Shown here: piece by piece, positions 39,123 to 44,394 of the stretch | Numbering within the stretch: the first letter of the stretch is position 1 | How the letters are laid out: every line of letters begins with the position of its first letter | Assembly (NCBI GenBank): GCA_030148165.1 | Contig: JASBTZ010000017.1 | Coordinates: 1 to 44,394 of the forward strand | From: Bacteroidota bacterium | GTDB lineage: Bacteria > Bacteroidota > Bacteroidia > Flavobacteriales_D > Crocinitomicaceae | Length of the DNA: 44,394 bases | Direction of reading: 5' to 3' | Notes under the pieces: model-generated | Told to the model about the DNA's origin: nothing | The model's database searches: none | Seen by the model: the letters and a program-made list of their open reading frames with translations, nothing else | Program-made: the position numbers and the translations under genes

Positions 39123-39896
39123 ATGGCTGAAATTGCTCTTAAAGTGGGGTCGGTTTCCGCTAATCCCGAACAATATCAAGACGGCGATATCGTTGCTGCA
39201 TTCAATTCGCGGATGATTCGCTGTACCCATGCGCAAAATATTTGCCATGTTAAACAGGCTGGCGGGGGAAGGAATGCTCATCGTTCAGACGCACATGTTG
39301 CACGAGATTGGTTTGAAAACACTCATCAGTATCGTTTTGAACGTGTGAGTCGCACCGAGATCAAACGCATTACACTTGCCGACATGAGCGAAGTAACAAT
39401 CAACGACACGCCTCAACTTATTGATGGCAAAATGCAGCACATGGATGTTGAACGATATATACAGAGACGTTTAGCTCACGAAGGACACAAAATTTTCGGC
39501 ACGGACGGAGCGGAGGTTTGGTATGGTGGGCGAACTGATGTAAGTAACGCAAAGCTCGATCTCGTGTGGGCTGCCATTGAAAGCAAGACGGCGTTTCTTG
39601 AGGCTAACCATACGAAATGGCCTGCGGGTGGCCGAGATTTAATGACAATGTTGTTTCTCCCAGTAAACGACTTCTCGGACACAGATTCTGAGTCTTATGT
39701 TGCATCAGAATACGATCTCACCGATCCCGATAATCCTGTAGTTGTTAGAAAACGCAAGAGGTTCATTAACTGGCGTTCTATTGTTACAGCACAGCAAGAA
39801 GCAAACGTTGATAATAAGTCATTACCGGTGGATTTACGTGATATCGTGAACAGAGTAAATCCGAATCTGATCGTACAAGTAAAACCGGACGTATAA
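39123..39896 (+). CDS. Structural protein, 257 aa
   Basis: Soluble alpha/beta protein (MAEIALKVGSVSANPEQYQDGD...), with cysteines near residues 34-41 and an acidic loop (VNDFSDTDSESYVASEYD). AGGAG precedes the ATG. Position among tail genes suggests a virion protein. I do not recognise the family. Confidence 0.6.
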   Translation: MAEIALKVGSVSANPEQYQDGDIVAAFNSRMIRCTHAQNICHVKQAGGGRNAHRSDAHVARDWFENTHQYRFERVSRTEIKRITLADMSEVTINDTPQLIDGKMQHMDVERYIQRRLAHEGHKIFGTDGAEVWYGGRTDVSNAKLDLVWAAIESKTAFLEANHTKWPAGGRDLMTMLFLPVNDFSDTDSESYVASEYDLTDPDNPVVVRKRKRFINWRSIVTAQQEANVDNKSLPVDLRDIVNRVNPNLIVQVKPDV

Positions 39897-39897
39897 A

Positions 39898-42201
39898 GTG
39901 GCCACAATCACAACCTCCATTGGAACTAGATCCGCCGAAAACGTAGATATAAGTAGCGTTTCTGGTACTGGTCCTTACACTGTAACATTAGCTTCAGCAC
40001 CAACCACCACTAATATTGGTGACACACTCACTGATGAAGCGGTCACTCCAAATTCTTATTTAATTACTGGTATTTCTGGTTCAGATCTTACTGTTACGGA
40101 TAGTTTTGGCGCAGGCACGGCCCCGAGTGCTGCTGGATCTTCGCAGGCTACTACTATTCGGTCCTATTCCAGCATAACAAACTGGGAAGCCGACTTAGAC
40201 GACACGGGCCTTTATACAGCCGCCGACGATGCGGTGGGCGAGTGCTACAACGACAGCGCGTTCGATGAAGATGTAGATGTTAACGGCGGCGGTACGATTG
40301 GCTTAACTAGCACGACGCTAAGTGTTGCTTCTGGCGAACGCCATGACGGGACGGCTGGGACCGGGGCCAGGATTGTCCGTACAGGGTCAACGATAAACAC
40401 ACCGACCCTAAACGCCAATAGAAATCCAACCTACATAGAATGGATTGAAATTGACGCGAACGGGCAAGGATCAGGCCAGAATTTCAAAATTGGTGAGGTT
40501 GGTTGTTATGGGCGGAATTTAGTCTGCCACGGTAATAATATCATTTCTGCGCAGTTTGGCAAATTCATGCACTGTGCTATTAACAGTCATACAAAATTTG
40601 GCGTGTTAAATTGCATTTGTTATGATTTTACCAACACAACAGATTTCCAGACAGACGGTATGTTTGGCAATCAATTTGGCGTAGAGGTGTTGAATTGTAC
40701 ATTTTATGGGATCGCTTGCACAGGCGCTTCCGCGAATGCAAGAGGTCTAGCTTCGGGTGGGGCAAATTCTAATAGGTGGCAAAATAATGTTGTGGGTGGC
40801 GTCACGGCTAACGGAACGGCTGTTGATTATGACTCAAATGGGGCCGGAACGAACGACCACAACGCTTCCGAAGACGGCACTCAGTCCGGTACAGGCAGCA
40901 TCCAAGTCACGATCAGTAACGAGTTCGTCTCCACAACAGGCGGCTCCGAAGACCTACACCTCAAGTCCGGTGCAGATTGCATAGACGCCGGTACAGATCT
41001 CGTTGCGACTCCAGCCGGAGTAAACATCGACATCAACGGATCAAATCGTGATGCGTTTACTGCAACCACGTGGGATATCGGTGCGCATCAGTTTAATCTA
41101 ACTGCTAGTATTGGTACTACTTCTCGGGATTACAGTACGATCACTGCGTGGGAAGCGGATCTCGATGATACGACGATCTATGGGGGCGGGGCCAACGCAG
41201 TCGGCGAGTGCTACAACGACAGCGCGTTCGATGAAGATATTCGGGTTGATGGTGGAACAACCATTGGACTTTCACATATCACATTGACGGTTCCGATTGG
41301 TGAACGGCACGATGGCACCGCCGGAACTGGTGCGAGAATCGTAAGATCAGGCCCGGGCGTTACTAGCACCATCGATCTCGCGAATACGAATATTGATAAG
41401 GATTTCGAGTGGCTTGAAGTAGATGGAAACGGACAACAAATAAACAGCGGTCGCAGCCAGTTTAACGGCTTTCATACAGGCTCTATATTCGCTATATCTA
41501 ACGTTCTCGGACATGACATAAAGGCGAACATAGTCGGCGCTCCCGGAATCGTGTTCGTCCGTTTCTTCGGCAAGGCCGGCACTCATTGCAAAAACTCCAT
41601 ATTCTACGATGCAGACCAGGTCTTTACGGGGGCCGGCGGCAGTATCGCTGGACTGGCTAGGTCCGGCGGCGACGGAAAGTTCTACAACGTCACGGTCCAC
41701 GACATCGTTACGGCTTCTAGCAACGGAAATGCGGATTGTGTTCTTGGTGCTGATGTGTCCGGGTTTGCCGCACAAAATGTCATTGCAACCGACCCTTCTG
41801 TGAGCGGTGGCTCGGGAACGGCAAGCTGCTTTAATCCGTCAAGTTACATCACAGCAGTTGTTGATCACAACCTATCATCCGACGCCACCGCCTCCGGTAC
41901 GGGGTCGCTCACCAACAAAGCCGCCGCAAATCAATTTGTATCCACCACGGGCGGTTCTGAAGATCTACACCTCAAATCCGGCGCAGACGCCATAAATGCC
42001 GGGACGGACCTCGGCACCACGCCTACGGGTGTCAACATCGACATCGACGGCAGGGACCGGGACGCCGAGGGGGATATCTGGGATATGGGTGCGGATGAGT
42101 TTGTATCTATTGGAAGCCTTGTTCATAGGCTTGCTGGGGAAGGCGGCGGAATTGCTGGTAAAGGTGGACTCGCTGGTATACATGGAGGTTTAGCGGGATG
42201 A
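39898..42201 (+). CDS. Duplicated beta-helix fibre/spike-like protein, 767 aa
   Basis: Contains two tandem copies of a beta-helix-like module, about residues 87-410 and 413-735. Each has AVGECYNDSAFDED, GERHDGTAGTGARIVR and GGSEDLHLKSGAD, with near-identical DNA. It ends in a glycine-rich tail (GGGIAGKGGLAGIHGG). GC content and C-ended codons are higher than in neighbours, so it may be imported. GTG start. Likely a tail spike or fibre contacting host glycans. Confidence 0.7.
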   Translation: MATITTSIGTRSAENVDISSVSGTGPYTVTLASAPTTTNIGDTLTDEAVTPNSYLITGISGSDLTVTDSFGAGTAPSAAGSSQATTIRSYSSITNWEADLDDTGLYTAADDAVGECYNDSAFDEDVDVNGGGTIGLTSTTLSVASGERHDGTAGTGARIVRTGSTINTPTLNANRNPTYIEWIEIDANGQGSGQNFKIGEVGCYGRNLVCHGNNIISAQFGKFMHCAINSHTKFGVLNCICYDFTNTTDFQTDGMFGNQFGVEVLNCTFYGIACTGASANARGLASGGANSNRWQNNVVGGVTANGTAVDYDSNGAGTNDHNASEDGTQSGTGSIQVTISNEFVSTTGGSEDLHLKSGADCIDAGTDLVATPAGVNIDINGSNRDAFTATTWDIGAHQFNLTASIGTTSRDYSTITAWEADLDDTTIYGGGANAVGECYNDSAFDEDIRVDGGTTIGLSHITLTVPIGERHDGTAGTGARIVRSGPGVTSTIDLANTNIDKDFEWLEVDGNGQQINSGRSQFNGFHTGSIFAISNVLGHDIKANIVGAPGIVFVRFFGKAGTHCKNSIFYDADQVFTGAGGSIAGLARSGGDGKFYNVTVHDIVTASSNGNADCVLGADVSGFAAQNVIATDPSVSGGSGTASCFNPSSYITAVVDHNLSSDATASGTGSLTNKAAANQFVSTTGGSEDLHLKSGADAINAGTDLGTTPTGVNIDIDGRDRDAEGDIWDMGADEFVSIGSLVHRLAGEGGGIAGKGGLAGIHGGLAG

Positions 42202-43268
42202 CTGATTATACTTTAGGTGATACATTTGACATAAAATTTACTACCAGAGCGTTTTCTACTGGCGTTCCTACTACGCTCGCGGGCACACCGTCAGTAGCAG
42301 CGTATCCCGATAACTCTGTTACCGAAATCACTACGGGCATCACGCTATCAGTTGATTTCGATGCCAGAACAGGACTAAACAACGTGCGGATCGTAGCAAC
42401 TGGAGGCAACGGCTATGCTTCCGGCTCTACCTATTCCTTAGTAATTACTGCTGGCACAGTTGGTGGAACTTCAGTTGTAGGTGAAGTAGTTGGTGAATTT
42501 ACGCTTGGTCGTAGTGCTGCGGCTGTGGATCTAGCTAACGGCACAGACGGGCTCGGCGCAATTAAAGGTCAAACCGCTGCGATTGAAACAGATACACAAG
42601 ACATTCAAGGACGTTTGCCGGCTACTCTTGTAGGTGGAAGAATTGATTCTAACATTGGTGCTATTTCAGGTGATGTTCCTGCGGCAGATAATCTTGAATT
42701 AGATTATGATGGAACCGGATATAACAAATCTACTAGTACTATAGGAACCTGTACTACTAATACAGATATGAGAGGCACAGATAATGCTGCGCTCGCTTCT
42801 GTGGCTACCGAGGCTAGACTTTCTGAATTGGATGCAGCAAATCTACCTACAGACATTGATGCTATTCTTGTAGACACAGGAACCACACTTCCAGGCGCAC
42901 TTGTAACAATTCAATCAGATACAGATGATATACAAACTAGACTTCCGGCTACTCTTATAAATGGTAGAATGAACAGTGATGTAGAGGCTATCAATGACAA
43001 TACCCTAGCAGCGGTAAGATTGGCATTAACTATGGGAAGTATAGTTACCGGTCAAGCACAAGCCGGAACGTTATCTATAACTCAAATGACTACGGATCTA
43101 ACTGAAGCCACCACAGATCATTATGTAGGAAGAGTAATTATTTGGACTTCTGGTGCTCTTAAAGATCAAGCCACAGATATAACAGCATATAGTGGGTCTG
43201 GAGGATTATTAACCTACACCTCCGTAACCGAACCTCCTATTGCAAACGACACGTTTATTATAATATAA
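42198..43268 (+). CDS. Tail fibre-like protein, 356 aa
   Basis: Beta-rich, repetitive (TDTQDIQGRLPATLVGGRID; SDTDDIQTRLPATLINGRMN), suggesting two fibre repeats of about 115 residues. The N-terminal part (LGDTFDIKFTTRAFSTGVPT) resembles baseplate Ig-like proteins. Overlaps the previous stop by 4 nt. Confidence 0.65.
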   Translation: MTDYTLGDTFDIKFTTRAFSTGVPTTLAGTPSVAAYPDNSVTEITTGITLSVDFDARTGLNNVRIVATGGNGYASGSTYSLVITAGTVGGTSVVGEVVGEFTLGRSAAAVDLANGTDGLGAIKGQTAAIETDTQDIQGRLPATLVGGRIDSNIGAISGDVPAADNLELDYDGTGYNKSTSTIGTCTTNTDMRGTDNAALASVATEARLSELDAANLPTDIDAILVDTGTTLPGALVTIQSDTDDIQTRLPATLINGRMNSDVEAINDNTLAAVRLALTMGSIVTGQAQAGTLSITQMTTDLTEATTDHYVGRVIIWTSGALKDQATDITAYSGSGGLLTYTSVTEPPIANDTFIII

Positions 43269-43435
43269 TGGCACAGGTAACAAGATTAGGGTTATATGGC
43301 GGTCCTAGACCTGCATATGGTTCTTTTGTAGGAAAGCAAGAAGTTAAAACCAATCTTTTAGGCTTTGAAGTTGAGGCAGATGTGGAACCTGTTGAAATAA
43401 GACTAGAAGATGATATTGAGGTTAGGATTATTTAA
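43268..43435 (+). CDS. Small conserved phage protein, 55 aa
   Basis: MAQVTRLGLYGGPRPAYGSF then an acidic tail. This resembles a short protein (GLYGGPR.PYG.F) seen in several phage tail regions as I remember it. Coupled to the previous gene by TAATG. Role unknown. Confidence 0.65.
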   Translation: MAQVTRLGLYGGPRPAYGSFVGKQEVKTNLLGFEVEADVEPVEIRLEDDIEVRII

Positions 43436-43437
43436 AA

Positions 43438-43806
43438 TTGGCTAAAATCGACCAAACTAGTAATAGCACTAAAACTATTTGTTGGGCTAGAGGTGACTTC
43501 GACCCTAAAGTATTTACTATTGTAGATGCTAGTGGTAATGCTTTAGATATTTCAGGCTCAACTTTCATTCTATCAGTAGATTCTAGAAAAAATCCGACCG
43601 ATATTACAACTCAGCAATTTACTGCGGCTGGATCTTTTGTTACCGATGGTACAGATGGTAAGATACAATTTCAACCAGCAAATGCAACAGAAACAGATAT
43701 AGCTCCTGATAGATATTTTTATGATATTGAAGAAACTTTAGGAACAGGACAGAAAAGAACACTAATAAAAGCCGCTGCCCTTATTATTCAGGACATTACG
43801 AAATAA
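43438..43806 (+). CDS. Baseplate-like protein, BppU N-terminal type, 122 aa
   Basis: TTG start. ICWARGDFDPKVFTIVDASGNALDISGSTFILSVDSRKNP fits the Ig-like N-terminal domain of baseplate upper proteins (BppU). Ends with YFYDIEETLG and ALIIQDITK. Likely a tail-tip or fibre adaptor. Confidence 0.65.
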   Translation: MAKIDQTSNSTKTICWARGDFDPKVFTIVDASGNALDISGSTFILSVDSRKNPTDITTQQFTAAGSFVTDGTDGKIQFQPANATETDIAPDRYFYDIEETLGTGQKRTLIKAAALIIQDITK

Positions 43807-44199
43807 ATGGCCATTAATTATACAAATATGCGGGCTGTAGCTAAACGGCTAATAGATGCCAACGGTAGAGATATTCAAGTTACTCGCCGGTCGCGCACAC
43901 CTGTTGATCCCGCTGAACCGTGGAGAGCGAGTGTGGCGACTACAACTTCTCTAACAGTGAAAGGGGTGATCCTATTCGCAGACTTGGAACAGGTGGATAA
44001 TGTGACTATTGAACGTGATGATAAAATCGCATTTATTTCTGCTGAAGCTGTAGAAGATTTTAATGTTACAGCACTTTTAGAAGACTACGATAATGTTGTT
44101 GATGGCACTGATACCTTCAACATTATCAATAAAAATGTTATAGAACCTGGGCCTGTGGGGGATTCACGGGTACTTTACGTACTGCAATTGAGGAAATAA
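43807..44199 (+). CDS. Neck/head-closure-type protein, 130 aa
   Basis: MAINYTNMRAVAKRLIDANGRDIQVTRR..., with a strand-rich middle (LTVKGVILFADLEQVDNVTIERDDKIAFISA) and ending VLYVLQLRK. This layout matches head-tail joining proteins that precede the tail terminator. Starts directly after the previous stop. Confidence 0.6.
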   Translation: MAINYTNMRAVAKRLIDANGRDIQVTRRSRTPVDPAEPWRASVATTTSLTVKGVILFADLEQVDNVTIERDDKIAFISAEAVEDFNVTALLEDYDNVVDGTDTFNIINKNVIEPGPVGDSRVLYVLQLRK

Positions 44200-44394
44200 A
44201 TGCCAATTTCAACTATTACGGCAGGTAGAGACGCTATTTACGGGCAATTTACTACGGCTTGGAATGCCCAAACCCCACCTGTTCCTACTCTTTTTTATGA
44301 CGATAAAGAGTTCGATATTCCAGACGGTAATACTTCTTGGGCTTTCATAATGGTAAGGCACACAGCCAGTAATCAAGCCACCCTTGGAGAAGTA
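44200..44394 (+). CDS. Tail terminator-like protein (DUF4128-like), partial
   Basis: Only the first 65 codons are present: MPISTITAGRDAIYGQFTTAW then PTLFYDDKEFDIPDGNTSWAF. The start and short helix-strand pattern fit the DUF4128/tail completion group. The gene continues beyond the right edge. TAAATG spacing from the previous gene. Confidence 0.6.
   Translation, partial: MPISTITAGRDAIYGQFTTAWNAQTPPVPTLFYDDKEFDIPDGNTSWAFIMVRHTASNQATLGEV

Overview
The window reads as part of the genome of a tailed double-stranded DNA bacteriophage. It carries a large terminase (interrupted by an intein), a DUF4055-type portal, a scaffold, an HK97-like major capsid protein, head-tail connectors, and long beta-rich tail or fibre proteins running off the right edge. 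Nine tRNA genes, a tmRNA gene, a class II ribonucleotide reductase and many very small overlapping genes fit a virulent phage. No integrase or repressor was recognised. The best host clue is the tmRNA: it is circularly permuted (acceptor half before coding half) and encodes the tag ANDNFVSEEFALAA, which resembles alphaproteobacterial tags. A signal-peptide protein at 23404 also resembles a family common in Alphaproteobacteria. I infer an alphaproteobacterial, possibly aquatic, host.

Layout. (1) 1-3.66 kb, leftward: small unknown proteins, a 278-aa protein and a MoxR/CobS-type AAA+ ATPase. (2) 3.66-5.35 kb, no convincing genes: tandem repeats, helically phased TTGAC repeats and a 22-bp inverted repeat, a candidate replication origin. 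(3) 5.35-7.4 kb, rightward: small early-type genes behind a perfect sigma70 promoter, including an RF-1/ArfB-like GGQ protein. (4) 7.4-14.18 kb, leftward: zinc-ribbon and basic small proteins joined by a 25-bp repeat of coupled mini-ORFs; a secreted carbohydrate-binding protein beside a PL14-type polysaccharide-lyase-like protein; the tmRNA; nine tRNAs mixed with small genes; and two promoter-terminator units that look like small RNAs. (5) 14.25-44.39 kb, rightward: packaging and virion genes, with nrdJ and a sulfotransferase-like/SPOUT-like cassette inserted.

Regulation is readable. At least ten sites match TTGACA-like/TANNNT promoters, nearly all with a 17-bp spacer, so the phage probably uses the host housekeeping sigma factor throughout. 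At four places the TGA stop of the upstream gene lies inside the TTGACA -35 box of the next unit. Translation coupling (ATGA, TAATG, ATGCGTAG overlaps) is common.

The genes suggest a phage that supports its own translation (tRNAs, tmRNA, release-factor-like protein), supplies its own deoxynucleotides through B12-dependent reductase, and may secrete or display polysaccharide-active proteins. Functions assigned from motifs were read by eye and were not confirmed by database searches.
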